Assembly (NCBI RefSeq): GCF_003751265.1
Contig: NZ_RJKN01000002.1
Location: forward strand, 124,001 to 188,000
From: Pseudokineococcus lusitanus
Lineage (GTDB): Bacteria > Actinomycetota > Actinomycetes > Actinomycetales > Quadrisphaeraceae
Direction of reading: 5' to 3'
DNA length: 64,000 bases
The notes under the pieces: model-generated
Databases searched by the model: none
The model's input: the letters and a program-made list of their open reading frames with translations, nothing else
Told to the model about the DNA's origin: nothing
Made by a program: the position numbers and the translations under genes
In this document: positions 1-10,487 of the stretch, piece after piece
Layout of the letters: every line of letters begins with the position of its first letter
Position numbering within the stretch: position 1 is the first letter of the stretch

Positions 1-1838
<1,838 letters not shown>

Positions 1839-2196
1839 CGGCGGGCACCTCCTCGGGCTGGACGACAGGGCACCGGCAGGGCACCGGCTCCGTCCCGTCC
1901 GTCGGCCCCGGGCACCGCCCGCCTGAGACGGGACCGGGAGGGCCACCCGCACGGGTGCGCCCGGCCGGACCGCGCCCGTCCCGGCGGGCCGCGGCTCCGA
2001 AAGGCAGCTCCGCAGGGCGGCACGGGCCGGGGAGAGCACCCGGACGGGCCCCGCCGGGTCACGGGCGGGTCACCGTCCGGCGGGACGCCTGACGAAGAGC
2101 CCTGCCGCGGCCGACAGTGCAGGTCGACGACCCCGCCACCGGGCGAGGGTCCCGCCCACGCCCGCACCGCACCTGGACCACGAGGAGACGAGCACC
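1839..2196. other. Divergent intergenic region, no gene seen
   Basis: About 360 bases separate the leftward GGDEF-EAL gene from the rightward small membrane gene. Both promoters should be here, but I see no convincing -10/-35 pair or strong palindrome. Open frames across it are shadows caused by high GC. Confidence 0.5.
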
Positions 2197-2817
2197 GTGA
2201 GCACGCCCGGCGGCCCCGACCGCGACCCGTACGCCCCGCGCACCCCCGAGGACGCGGGGCACGGCGACCCCCGCACCCCCGAGACCGCCGCGTACGGCGC
2301 CGTCCCGCCCGCGCCGCCGGCGTGGCCGGTCGCGCCGCCGTCCTGGCCCGCGACCGGGCCGCACCCCGCCCCGCCCGGGTACGGCGCCGGGGCTCCGGGG
2401 TACGGGCCGCCGACGGCCGTCCCGCCGGGCTGGTCGGTCCCGTCGGCCCCGCCCGCGCCCCGCGGTGCGTCGGGCCTCGTGGCCGCGGGCCTCTTCACGA
2501 CGGCGGCAGCGGTCTTCCTCCTCGCCCTCGCGGTCGGCTCCCTCGTCCTCCTCCTCGGCGTCGGCGGGGCCGCGCTGGGCGCCGGCCTCGGCTTCGAGGA
2601 CTACGAGGGCGGCACCGAGACGGGACAGGCCTACGGCGACAACGACTACCTCGACGGGCTGTGGGACGACTGCGAGGCGGGCGACGGCTTCGCGTGCGAC
2701 GAGCTCTCCTGGTCCTCCGAGTACGGCTCCGACTACGAGCGGTTCGGCTCCACGTGCGGCGACCGGCTCGACGACGACGCCTACGCGCCGATGACCTGCG
2801 ACGACGTGGTCGGCTGA
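2197..2817 (+). CDS. Proline-rich single-span membrane protein with acidic Cys-containing tail
   Basis: A 206-residue protein. Residues ~1-90 are rich in Pro, Gly, Ala and Tyr (cytoplasmic tail type), ~93-130 form one long hydrophobic stretch, and the rest is an acidic extracytoplasmic domain with LDGLWDDCEAGDGFACDEL and YERFGSTCGDR. Four cysteines in this tail could form disulfides. Tails with an LWDxC...ACDxL pattern recur in actinobacterial membrane proteins of unknown function; I cannot assign a role. GAGGAG lies upstream of the GTG start. The next gene is a paralog, so this is a tandem duplication, probably co-transcribed. Confidence 0.8.
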   Translation: MSTPGGPDRDPYAPRTPEDAGHGDPRTPETAAYGAVPPAPPAWPVAPPSWPATGPHPAPPGYGAGAPGYGPPTAVPPGWSVPSAPPAPRGASGLVAAGLFTTAAAVFLLALAVGSLVLLLGVGGAALGAGLGFEDYEGGTETGQAYGDNDYLDGLWDDCEAGDGFACDELSWSSEYGSDYERFGSTCGDRLDDDAYAPMTCDDVVG

Positions 2818-2887
2818 GCCGCGACGCCCGGCATCCCGGCGACCCCACCGACGCCCGCGTCCCGCGGGCCCACCCGAGGAGCTCTGC

Positions 2888-3439
2888 GTGACCACGCCCG
2901 ACGACCGCTACCGGCCCGGCACGGACCCCGCACGACCGGACGCCGCGCCGTCGGCATCCCCGACGTGGGCGGTCGGCGCCCGGCCTGCCCGGGACGCCGC
3001 GGCCCCGGGGCACGGGGCCGCGGCCCCGGCCGGCACGGCGGCCGACGACCTCGACGCCCCGGCGACGACGGCCGCGCCGCGCGGACGCCGCGGCGAGGGG
3101 CTGCTCGTGGCCGCCCTCTTCACCACGGCGGGCGCGGTGCTCGTCCTGGCCCTCGCCGTGGGCGCCCTCGCGGTCGCCATCGGCCTCGGCGGTGGCGACC
3201 CGTCCCTCGGGTGGACCTCCACGCTCGCCGGGAGCTCGGGCGAGGGTCCCAGCGCCTACGGCGACGACCCGGACCTGGACGCGCTCTGGGACGCCTGCGG
3301 CGCCGGCGAGGGCGAGGCGTGCGACGAGCTCTACGAGCTGACGCCCCCCGACAGCGAGTACGAGCGCTTCGGCTGGACGTGCGGGGAGCGCTTCGACACC
3401 TCCCGCGACCCCGGCACCTGCCCGGCGGAGCTGGGCTGA
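2888..3439 (+). CDS. Paralog of the preceding membrane protein
   Basis: A 183-residue protein with the same plan as its upstream neighbour: Pro/Ala-rich N-terminus, one hydrophobic segment (~75-103), and an acidic tail with LDALWDACGAGEGEACDELYE and YERFGWTCGERF. The four tail cysteines are at matching spacing, while the N-terminal halves have diverged. GAGGAG precedes the GTG start. It ends just before a strong hairpin shared with the convergent aldo/keto reductase. Function unknown. Confidence 0.8.
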   Translation: MTTPDDRYRPGTDPARPDAAPSASPTWAVGARPARDAAAPGHGAAAPAGTAADDLDAPATTAAPRGRRGEGLLVAALFTTAGAVLVLALAVGALAVAIGLGGGDPSLGWTSTLAGSSGEGPSAYGDDPDLDALWDACGAGEGEACDELYELTPPDSEYERFGWTCGERFDTSRDPGTCPAELG

Positions 3440-3444
3440 CGCAC

Positions 3445-3530
3445 GGCGACAGGCGTTGCCCGTCCCTCCTCCGTGACGCACGTCGCCGACCTGCGACGAC
3501 GTGGGAGGCCGGCGAGCAACGCCTGTCGCC
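3445..3530. terminator. Long inverted repeat between convergent genes
   Basis: Perfect 15-bp arms at 3445-3459 (GGCGACAGGCGTTGC) and 3516-3530, with further partial pairing inside. It lies exactly between a rightward gene ending at 3439 and a leftward gene ending at 3546, so it probably terminates both. No U-tract is present. Confidence 0.7.
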
Positions 3531-3545
3531 CGGCGCGGGCCGCGC

Positions 3546-4568
3546 TCAGGCCAGCGTGCGCGTCCGCTGGTCGACGCCGCCCGGCCCGTAGGGGTAGTCC
3601 TGCGGCGTCGGCGCGCTGGCGGCGTCGAGGCGGGCCGTCTCCTCCTCCGTGAGGTGCAGGCCGACGGCCGCGAGGTTGCCCTCGAGCTGCTCGGGCGTGC
3701 GCACGCCGAGGATCACCGAGGCCACGCCGGGGCGGTCGTGCAGCCAGGCCAGCGCGACGGCGGCCATGGTCGCCCCGCGGCCGTCGGCGACGGCGCGGAC
3801 GGCGTCGACGACGTCCCACGTCTGCGCGCTGGCACCCCGCTTGCTGACCGCCTCCATGCCCCGCTCGGGGTCGTCGCCGAGCCGGGTCGCGCCGGTGGGC
3901 GCCTCGTCGCGGCGGTACTTGCCGGTGAGGTAGCCGCCGCCCAGGGGCGACCACGGAAGCAGCCCGAGCCCGCCCGCGACGCAGGCGGGGACGATCTCGT
4001 ACTCCGTCTCGCGGACGAGGAGGCTGTACTGCGGCTGGTGGCTGACGAGGGGGAAGCGGCCGGCGGCGAGGCCGACCATCGTCGCGGTCTGCCAGCCGGT
4101 GTAGTTCGACAGCCCGGCGTAGGAGATCTTGCCGCTGCGGACGGCGTCGTCGAGGAAGCCGGCCGTCTCCTCCATCGGCGTCAGCGCCTCGTGCGCGTGC
4201 ACCTGGTACAGGTCGACGTGGTCGACGCCGAGGCGCTGCAGCGAGCGGTCGAGGGACCGGCGCAGGTTGCGGCGGCTCCCGCCGGCGTCCCGCGGCTCGA
4301 CGCCGCGGCTCGGGAAGCGGCCCTTGGTCGCCAGGACGACGCGGTCGCGGGTCGACGAGCCCTGTGCGGCGAACCAGCGCCCGATGATCGACTCGGACAG
4401 CCCGCCGCCGTAGACGTCGGCCGTCTCGAGGACGACCCCGCCCGCGTCGACGTACTGCGACATGAGCCAGTGGCTCGTGGGCTCGTCGGCCTCCACGCCG
4501 AAGGTCATCGTGCCGAGCGAGTAGGTCGAGACGGCGAGGCCGCTGCGGCCGAGGGTGCGGTGCTCCAT
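3546..4568 (-). CDS. Aldo/keto reductase with Glu at the usual catalytic Asp position
   Basis: A 340-residue NAD(P)H-dependent oxidoreductase of the (beta/alpha)8 AKR superfamily, of the Kv-beta/YghZ-like type. N-terminal MEHRTLGRSGLAVS is typical. The active-site region reads ETADVYGGG (Tyr53), then ATKGRF (Lys) and VDLYQVHAHE (His). The Asp normally five residues before the Tyr is Glu48. The C-terminal half carries LPWSPLGGGYLTGKY and VILGVRTPEQLEGN, the cofactor-binding region. ATG 4568 is chosen for AGGAG upstream and the family N-terminus. The natural substrate cannot be told from sequence. Confidence 0.88.
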   Translation of the reverse strand: MEHRTLGRSGLAVSTYSLGTMTFGVEADEPTSHWLMSQYVDAGGVVLETADVYGGGLSESIIGRWFAAQGSSTRDRVVLATKGRFPSRGVEPRDAGGSRRNLRRSLDRSLQRLGVDHVDLYQVHAHEALTPMEETAGFLDDAVRSGKISYAGLSNYTGWQTATMVGLAAGRFPLVSHQPQYSLLVRETEYEIVPACVAGGLGLLPWSPLGGGYLTGKYRRDEAPTGATRLGDDPERGMEAVSKRGASAQTWDVVDAVRAVADGRGATMAAVALAWLHDRPGVASVILGVRTPEQLEGNLAAVGLHLTEEETARLDAASAPTPQDYPYGPGGVDQRTRTLA

Positions 4569-4618
4569 CGCGGTGCGCTCCTGGGGTCGGGGGTCCCCAC
4601 CCTCCCCCGCGGAGCAGG

Positions 4619-4654
4619 GCGGCACGACCCGGGCGAGGGCCCGGGTCGTGCCGC
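4619..4654 (-). terminator. Hairpin downstream of dctA
   Basis: 15-bp arms 4619-4633 and 4640-4654 around a six-base loop, a few bases past the dctA stop on the minus strand and before the aldo/keto reductase start. A stable GC-rich terminator without a U-run. Confidence 0.65.
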
Positions 4655-4660
4655 GGGCCC

Positions 4661-6157
4661 TCAGCGGGACGCCGGCCGGGCGGTCTCCGCGCGCACGTCC
4701 GCGGCCGCCTGGTCGACGGCGTCGGCGTCCGCCGTGCCGGCCGGTGCGCCGGGCGCCGGCGTCGTCGCCTGCTCGGCGTCGAGCCGCAGGAGCTCGTCGG
4801 TGTCGACGCTGCCCGGGTCGTCGAGCACCTCCCGCAGCCGCTCGCGGTCGAGCTCGCCCGTCCACCGGGCGATCGCGAGGGTGCCGATGCCGTTACCCGT
4901 GAGGTTGGTCAGCGCGCGGCCCTCGGACATGAAGCGGTCGATGCCGACGATGAGCGCGATCCCGGCCAGCGGGATGACGGTCTCGAAGGCCGCCAGGGAC
5001 GCGGCGAGGGTGACGAGACCCGCCCCGGAGACGCCGGCCGCGCCGTTGCTGGAGATGAGCATGAAGACCAGCAGCGCGATCTGCGTCCACACCGACACGT
5101 CGACGCCGAAGGCCTGGGCGATGAAGATCGCGCCCATCGTCATGTAGATCGCCGTGCCGTCCAGGTTGAACGAGTACCCGGTGGGGATGGTCAGCCCGAC
5201 GACCGACTTCGGCGCCCCCGCCGCCTCGAGCTTGACGAGCATCCGCGGCAGCACCGTCTCAGAGGAGGAGGTGCCGAGGACGATGAGGAGCTCGTCCTTG
5301 ATGTAGCGGACGTACTTGAGGAGCGAGAAGCCCGCGAGCCGGCACACCGCGCCGAGGACGAGGCCGATGAAGAGCAGGCAGGTGAGCCAGAAGCTGACCA
5401 TGAAGTACGCCAACGAGCCGATGATCTGGCTGCCGTACTCACCGATGGTGAAGGCCATGCCGCCGAGGGCGCCCAGCGGCGCGAACCACATGACGATCTT
5501 GATGACGCCGAACATGACGCGGGAGATCGTGTCGAGGGCTCGCACCGCCCCGGCGCCGCGCTCGCCGAGGGCCGTCAGCGCGACGGCGACGAGGATCGCG
5601 AGCACGAGGACCTGGATGAGCTGGCCGTCGACGAAGGCGGAGAAGAAGCTCTCCGGGACGAGGTAGAGCAGGAAGTCGGTGAAGCCGCCGCCGCCCGCGT
5701 CCGCCGCCGAGCCGAGCGTGGCCTCCGCGGCCGAGGCGTCGAAGGTCTCGATGTCGAGGCCGAGCGCGTCGCCGGGGCGCAGGACGTTGATGGTGACGAG
5801 CCCGATGCCGAGGGCGAAGACGGTCGTGACGTTGAAGTACACGACCGTCCGCAGGGCCAGGCCGCCCGCCTTCGCGAGGTTGCCCAGCCCGGCGATGCCC
5901 ACGACGACCGTCGCGAAGATCGTCGGGGCGATGACGACCTTGACGAGGCGGATGAAGAGGTCGGCCAGCCACTTCATCTGCGCGCCCACCTCCGGCAGCG
6001 CGAGGCCGATGGCGATGCCGGCGCTGATGCCGACGAGCACCCAGAAGTACAGGTGCTGGTAGAGCCGCTTCTTCCGCCGCGGCGGCCGGTCGGCCACCGC
6101 CCGGCGGGTGGCGGGTGCGCCGGGCACCCCGTCCGAGCTGGTCCCCGTGGCGGGCAC
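4661..6157 (-). CDS. dctA: DctA-type dicarboxylate:cation symporter
   Basis: A 498-residue inner-membrane secondary transporter of the dicarboxylate/amino acid:cation symporter (SLC1-like) family. After a basic leader (PPRRKKRLYQHLYFW) come about eight spans and two re-entrant loops. The serine loop reads GTSSSETVLPRM and the next signature reads IPTGYSFNLDGTAIYMTM, closer to DctA (C4-dicarboxylates) than to GltP. The C-terminal ~60 residues are a polar Ala-rich tail. GTG 6157 is chosen for GAGGGGAG just upstream. A two-component pair sits directly upstream in the same orientation, suggesting carboxylate sensing controls this gene. Confidence 0.88.
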   Translation of the reverse strand: MPATGTSSDGVPGAPATRRAVADRPPRRKKRLYQHLYFWVLVGISAGIAIGLALPEVGAQMKWLADLFIRLVKVVIAPTIFATVVVGIAGLGNLAKAGGLALRTVVYFNVTTVFALGIGLVTINVLRPGDALGLDIETFDASAAEATLGSAADAGGGGFTDFLLYLVPESFFSAFVDGQLIQVLVLAILVAVALTALGERGAGAVRALDTISRVMFGVIKIVMWFAPLGALGGMAFTIGEYGSQIIGSLAYFMVSFWLTCLLFIGLVLGAVCRLAGFSLLKYVRYIKDELLIVLGTSSSETVLPRMLVKLEAAGAPKSVVGLTIPTGYSFNLDGTAIYMTMGAIFIAQAFGVDVSVWTQIALLVFMLISSNGAAGVSGAGLVTLAASLAAFETVIPLAGIALIVGIDRFMSEGRALTNLTGNGIGTLAIARWTGELDRERLREVLDDPGSVDTDELLRLDAEQATTPAPGAPAGTADADAVDQAAADVRAETARPASR

Positions 6158-6272
6158 GTCGGTCTCCCCTCGCGCCGCGCCGGGCGTCGGTGCCCGGCGC
6201 ACGGCCGTCGTCGGCTGCGCGCCGTCGACCGTGGTCCCCCGCGCGCGCCGCCTCAAGGGGCACGGCGCGGAT

Positions 6273-6290
6273 CTGACGTGGACCTGACGT
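6273..6290 (-). promoter_or_regulatory. Direct repeat upstream of dctA, candidate response-regulator site
   Basis: On the minus strand ACGTCAG occurs twice with 11-bp periodicity (plus-strand CTGACGT at 6273-6279 and 6284-6290), about 120 bases upstream of dctA. Head-to-tail repeats with ~11-bp spacing are typical of OmpR/PhoB-family sites, and an OmpR-family regulator is encoded just upstream. Assignment is inference. Confidence 0.4.
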
Positions 6291-6308
6291 CCGGTGCCGG
6301 CGAGGCCC

Positions 6309-7754
6309 CTACGGCCCGGCCGGCGCGTCCGCCCGCCGCAGCGCCGCCGCGGCGTCGAGCCCCCCGCCGGGCGCCGGGCGGAGCACGAGGGAACCGCCCG
6401 CGACGGCCAGCAGCTCGGCGCACACGGCCAGCCCGAGGCCCGTCCCGGCGACGTCGGTGTGCTCGGGCGCCCGCCAGAAGCGCTCGAGGGCCCGCTCGCG
6501 CTGCCGCTCGTCGAGGCCACGGCCGTCGTCGACGACGTGGACGACGACGTCCGGCCCGCCCCCGTCCACCCGCACCTCGACGCGCGTCCCGCCCGACAGC
6601 CGCGACGCGTTGTCGACGAGCTCGTCGAGCACCGCCGCGAGGCCGCCCGCCGGCTCCACGACGACCGCGGCCGTCCCCGTCGGCACGGGCCCCAGCACCA
6701 GGCCGTGCTCCCGCGCCCGCTCCGCCCAGCGGGGCGCCGCCGCGACGAGCACGTCGTCGAGCGCGACCGGCTGCGGCGGGACGACCCCCGTGCGCGCGGC
6801 GGCCAGGAGCGCCTCGAGCATGCGGCCCATCGCGTCGGCCTCCTCGACCGCCTCGGCGAGGACGACGCGGCCCTCGTCGTCGGCGACGTGCGGCGCGAGG
6901 TTCTCCACGCCGAGCCGCAGGCCCGCCAGCGGGTTGCGCAGCTGGTGGGAGGCGTCGGCGAGGAAGCGCCGCTGCCGCTCGTCGGCCTGGCGCACCGCGA
7001 CGACCATCGCGTTGAACGACGTCGCGAGCCGGCGCACCTCGGGCGGGCCGACCTGCTCGTCGGCCCGCGCCCGCAGGTCCCCGGCGGTCACCGCCCCCGC
7101 GGCGCGGTCGAGGTCGGCGATGGGCGCGGCCAGCCACCGCGCCAGCGGCCGGGTCATCGCCGCACCGACCGTGAGCGGCACCGCCCCCGCGGCCGCGAGG
7201 AGGAGCCACTGCCGCACGACGGCGTCGTGCAGCGCGGCGGTCGGGGCGAGCAGGACGACGGCCCCCACCGCGCGCCCGTCGACGACGACGGGGTCGACGA
7301 CGACGAGCGGCTCCGTCCCCCACGGCCACGACACGGGCACCGGCGCGGGCCGGCGGCCCGCGACGGCGTCGACGACCCGCTGCCGCACCTGCTCCTCGAC
7401 GTCCTCGCCCGCCGTGCCGGGCGGAGGCCGGCCGGGGGGCTCGAGGAGCGTCCCGCCGTCCGGGCCGACGAGCCGGGCGGCGACGCCCTCCCGGCGCGTC
7501 TCCGCCACGAGCGCCGCCGTGAGGCGCGCGCCGAAGTCACCCCCGACGTCCCCGGCCGTCGGGACGCCGCCCGGCGGGACGACCTCGGCGAGCAGCGGGC
7601 CCGCCGTGTCGGCCAGCACCCCCGCCTCGGCGAGCCGGTCGAGGTACTCGGCCTGCGTGGCACGCTCGGCGACGGCCAGCCCGAGGGGCAGGCCGAGCGC
7701 CAGCGCGAGGAAGACCAGCGCGGGCACGAGGACGAGCGCGAAGCGGCGGGCCAC
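6309..7754 (-). CDS. Two-component sensor histidine kinase
   Basis: A 481-residue membrane kinase. A first span at ~5-28 is followed by a ~150-residue extracytoplasmic sensor region and a second span near 185-205. Then come a HAMP-like linker, the HisKA box with ADASHQLRNPL (His270) and an HATPase domain (N box DELVDNASRLS, G1 DDGRGL, G2 GTGLGLA). All catalytic motifs are intact. Its GTG start abuts the regulator's TGA stop (TGAGTG), so the two are translationally coupled. With dctA downstream, the likely role is control of carboxylate uptake; the ligand is unknown. Confidence 0.9.
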   Translation of the reverse strand: MARRFALVLVPALVFLALALGLPLGLAVAERATQAEYLDRLAEAGVLADTAGPLLAEVVPPGGVPTAGDVGGDFGARLTAALVAETRREGVAARLVGPDGGTLLEPPGRPPPGTAGEDVEEQVRQRVVDAVAGRRPAPVPVSWPWGTEPLVVVDPVVVDGRAVGAVVLLAPTAALHDAVVRQWLLLAAAGAVPLTVGAAMTRPLARWLAAPIADLDRAAGAVTAGDLRARADEQVGPPEVRRLATSFNAMVVAVRQADERQRRFLADASHQLRNPLAGLRLGVENLAPHVADDEGRVVLAEAVEEADAMGRMLEALLAAARTGVVPPQPVALDDVLVAAAPRWAERAREHGLVLGPVPTGTAAVVVEPAGGLAAVLDELVDNASRLSGGTRVEVRVDGGGPDVVVHVVDDGRGLDERQRERALERFWRAPEHTDVAGTGLGLAVCAELLAVAGGSLVLRPAPGGGLDAAAALRRADAPAGP

Positions 7755-8444
7755 TCAGCCGGTCCCGTCCGCCGGCTCGAGGCGGTAGCCGGTGCCGCGG
7801 ACCGTGGTGATGACGACGGCGGCGCCGGCGGCGGCGAGCTTGGCGCGCACCGACGCGACGTGGGTGTCGACGGTACGGCTCTGGCCGACCGCGCTGGCGT
7901 GCCACACCTGGTCGACGATGAGGTCGCGGCGCACGGTCGTGCCCGCGCGGGCCGCGAGCAGGCAGAGCAGGTCGGCCTCCTTGCGCGTGAGGTCGAGGAC
8001 GTCGCCGCCCCCCACCCGGACCTCCCGGGCCGCGGGGTCGAGGGTCAGCCCGCCGACGTGGAGCAGCGCCGGCCCCGGCTCGGAGCGCACCTCGCGCGTG
8101 CGGCGCAGCACGGCGTCGACCCGGGCGAGCAGCTCGGCCGTGCCGAAGGGCTTGACGACGTAGTCGTCCGCGCCGGCCCGGAGGCCCAGCACCCGGTCGG
8201 CCTCCTCGGCCCGTGCGGTGACGGCGATGACCGCGGTGGCCGGCCGCTCGCGCCGCAGGCGTCGGAGCACCTCCACGCCGTCGACGTCCGGCAGCCCGAG
8301 GTCGAGCAGGACGACGTCGGCCGCCCCCGCGGCGAGCGCCTCGGCGCCGGTGCGGGCGGTGGCCACCTCGTGGCCGGCGTGACGCAGCGCCCGCACCAAC
8401 CCCCGGGCCACCCGGGCGTCGTCCTCCACCACGAGGATGCGCAT
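7755..8444 (-). CDS. OmpR-family response regulator
   Basis: A 229-residue DNA-binding regulator. The receiver domain (1-~115) has the acidic pocket VEDD (7-9), phospho-acceptor Asp48 in LLDLGLPDVDG, and Lys98 in VVKPF. The C-terminal winged helix (~130-225) contains LTRKEADLLCLLA and ends with the family hallmark TVRGTGYRLE. It is first in a regulator-kinase pair and probably acts on dctA downstream through the 11-bp direct repeats at 6273-6290. Confidence 0.92.
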   Translation of the reverse strand: MRILVVEDDARVARGLVRALRHAGHEVATARTGAEALAAGAADVVLLDLGLPDVDGVEVLRRLRRERPATAVIAVTARAEEADRVLGLRAGADDYVVKPFGTAELLARVDAVLRRTREVRSEPGPALLHVGGLTLDPAAREVRVGGGDVLDLTRKEADLLCLLAARAGTTVRRDLIVDQVWHASAVGQSRTVDTHVASVRAKLAAAGAAVVITTVRGTGYRLEPADGTG

Positions 8445-8481
8445 GGGGCGCCAGGCTAGGGGCCGTCGCGGCGGGCCCGGC

Positions 8482-9258
8482 TCAGCCCGCGAGCGTCGCC
8501 ACGGCGCCGACGGCCAGCGTGATGATGATCGTGTTGAAGGCGAAGGCGACGACGGTGTGCCCCGTGACGGTGCGCCGCATCGCGCGGGACGTCACGACGA
8601 CGTCGGTCGAGCCGAAGGACGTCGACACCGCCGCCGCCAGGTACAGGTAGTCGGAGAAGGCGCGGCCGTCGCCGGGCAGGTCCGGGCGGCGGACGCCACG
8701 GACGACCGGCACCGGCTCGTCGGGGAAGACCAGCCCCCCGCGGCCGTCGGCGTGGAGGTGGCGGCGGGCGTAGTCCACGGCGTACGTCGTCGTCATCGCC
8801 GCCCAGGCGCTGACGACGAGCACGAGGCCCAGGACGAGGGTGAAGACCGTCGAGGCCGTGTCGGCGGCGCGGACGGCCTGCGGCATGAGGGCGCCCGCGG
8901 CCACCAGCCCGATCGACGCCGCGGACACCGCCACGCCCGCGCCGGGCTGGCTGCCGTCGAGCGTGCTGCGCACGGACCGGCGCAGCGGCATCGAGCGGGC
9001 GGCGTCCACGAGCGCCGGCCCCACGAGCCCGCCCCACACGAGGAGGGTCAGCAGCACGTACGCGGCCTGGAAGCCGGCGAGCGCGGTCATCGGCACGACG
9101 GTCTGCTCCACGACGGACGACGGGAGGTCCACGTCGACCGAGCGCGCGACGGGGACGGCCACGAGCACGCCGAGGACGGCGGCGGCACCGCTGCGACCGA
9201 CCTCGCGGTGCAGCCCGCGCCGCGCCCTCGCCAGCAGCCGGGCCGCCCTCTCCCCCAC
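8482..9258 (-). CDS. DUF1345 family integral membrane protein
   Basis: A 258-residue protein with four to six hydrophobic spans. The end region DGRAFSDYLYLAAAVSTSFGSTDV, given here only in part as SDYLYLAAAVSTSFG, and the following RRTVTGHTVVAFAFNTII match the DUF1345 pattern (DY.Y.A...). Function of the family is unknown. The stop is only 37 bases before the response regulator start, so read-through into it is possible. Confidence 0.75.
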   Translation of the reverse strand: MGERAARLLARARRGLHREVGRSGAAAVLGVLVAVPVARSVDVDLPSSVVEQTVVPMTALAGFQAAYVLLTLLVWGGLVGPALVDAARSMPLRRSVRSTLDGSQPGAGVAVSAASIGLVAAGALMPQAVRAADTASTVFTLVLGLVLVVSAWAAMTTTYAVDYARRHLHADGRGGLVFPDEPVPVVRGVRRPDLPGDGRAFSDYLYLAAAVSTSFGSTDVVVTSRAMRRTVTGHTVVAFAFNTIIITLAVGAVATLAG

Positions 9259-9306
9259 GGCGGCGACGGTAGCGGCGGCGCCCGCCCGCGAGGGCCGGGG
9301 ACCGCC

Positions 9307-10278
9307 TCAGGCGAAGCCGGCGTTCTCCCGCGGCGTGTAGTGCTCCTCGAGCCGGGCCACCTCGTCGTCGTCGAGCTCGAGCGTCGTGGCGGCGACGGCG
9401 TCGTCGAGGTGGTGCGGCTTCGTCGTCCCGACGATCGGCGCGGACACGACGGGGTTGCGCAGCACCCAGGCGAGCGCCACCTGCGCCGGGCTGACGCCGC
9501 GGCCGCGGGCCACCTCCGCGACGGCGTCGACGATCCGGCCGTCGTCGTCCCGGTAGAGCTTCTTGCCGAACTCGTCGGTGTCCGTGCGGGCCGTCTCCTG
9601 GTCGAAGGGCCGGGTGAGACGGCCCCGGGCGAGCGGGCTCCACGGGACGGTGCCCACCCCGGTCGCGGCGCAGTACGGGAGCATCTCGCGCTCCTCCTCG
9701 CGCATGAGGAGGTTGTAGTGGTCCTGCATCGAGACGAAGCGCGTCCACCCGCCGCGGTCGGCGGCGTGCTGCATCTCGGCGAGCTGCCAGGTCCACATCG
9801 ACGACGCCCCGAGGTAGCGGGCCTTCCCCGCGCGGACGACGTCGTGCAGCGCCTCCATCGTCTCCTCGACCGGGACGTGGGGGTCGAAGCGGTGGATCTG
9901 GTAGAGGTCGACGTGGTCGACGCCGAGGCGCCGCAGGCTGTGGTCGATCTCCGTCATGATCGCGGCGCGCGACAGCCCCGCCCCGTTCGGCCCGGGCCTC
10001 ATGCGCCCGTTGACCTTCGTGGCGATGACGACGTCGTCGCGGGAGGCGAAGTCGCGCAGGGCCCGGCCGAGGAACTCCTCGCTCGTGCCCGCCGAGTAGA
10101 CGTTGGCGGTGTCGAAGAAGGTGACGCCCGCCTCGAGCGCCCGCCGGATCGACGCCCGGCTCTCCTCCTCGGGCATGGACCACGCGTGCGTCCCGGCCCC
10201 CGGCTCGCCGTACGACATGCACCCCAGCGCGATGCGCGAGACCTCGAGCCCGCTCGTCCCCAGCCTGACCTGCTCCAC
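9307..10278 (-). CDS. Aldo/keto reductase
   Basis: A 323-residue AKR with the canonical tetrad region: FFDTANVYSAG (Asp, Tyr), VIATKVNG (Lys) and VDLYQIHRFD (His). The start MEQVRLGTSGLEVSRIALGCM is typical of the family. The C-terminal VPWSPLARGRLTR and APIVGTTKPHHLDDA form the NADP-binding part. Unlike the enzyme at 3.5-4.6 kb it keeps the catalytic Asp, and the two are only distantly related. Substrate unknown. A DUF1345 gene follows 48 bases downstream. Confidence 0.9.
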   Translation of the reverse strand: MEQVRLGTSGLEVSRIALGCMSYGEPGAGTHAWSMPEEESRASIRRALEAGVTFFDTANVYSAGTSEEFLGRALRDFASRDDVVIATKVNGRMRPGPNGAGLSRAAIMTEIDHSLRRLGVDHVDLYQIHRFDPHVPVEETMEALHDVVRAGKARYLGASSMWTWQLAEMQHAADRGGWTRFVSMQDHYNLLMREEEREMLPYCAATGVGTVPWSPLARGRLTRPFDQETARTDTDEFGKKLYRDDDGRIVDAVAEVARGRGVSPAQVALAWVLRNPVVSAPIVGTTKPHHLDDAVAATTLELDDDEVARLEEHYTPRENAGFA

Positions 10279-10367
10279 GGTGCCTCCTCGCGGGCGCCGT
10301 GCCCGTCCGGGGCCACGCCACCACGACGCCGCACCCGCCGCACCCCGGACGACCGCCCCCGCCCTCC

Positions 10368-10428
10368 CGACTTCGCTGCCGAAGGTGGGCGCGCAGGCCC
10401 CCCACGCACGACTTCGGCAGCGAAGTCG
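10368..10428. terminator. Long inverted repeat upstream of aldo/keto reductase
   Basis: 17-bp perfect arms 10368-10384 (CGACTTCGCTGCCGAAG) and 10412-10428, with a 27-base loop. It lies 60 bases past the MFS gene stop on the minus strand and is probably its terminator. The right arm also folds on itself (CGACTTCG/CGAAGTCG). Confidence 0.6.
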
Positions 10429-10487
10429 TCAGGACGGGGCCCTGGTGACCGATGTCGGCAGCGACGTCGGGAAAGGGGGCGGGTGCC

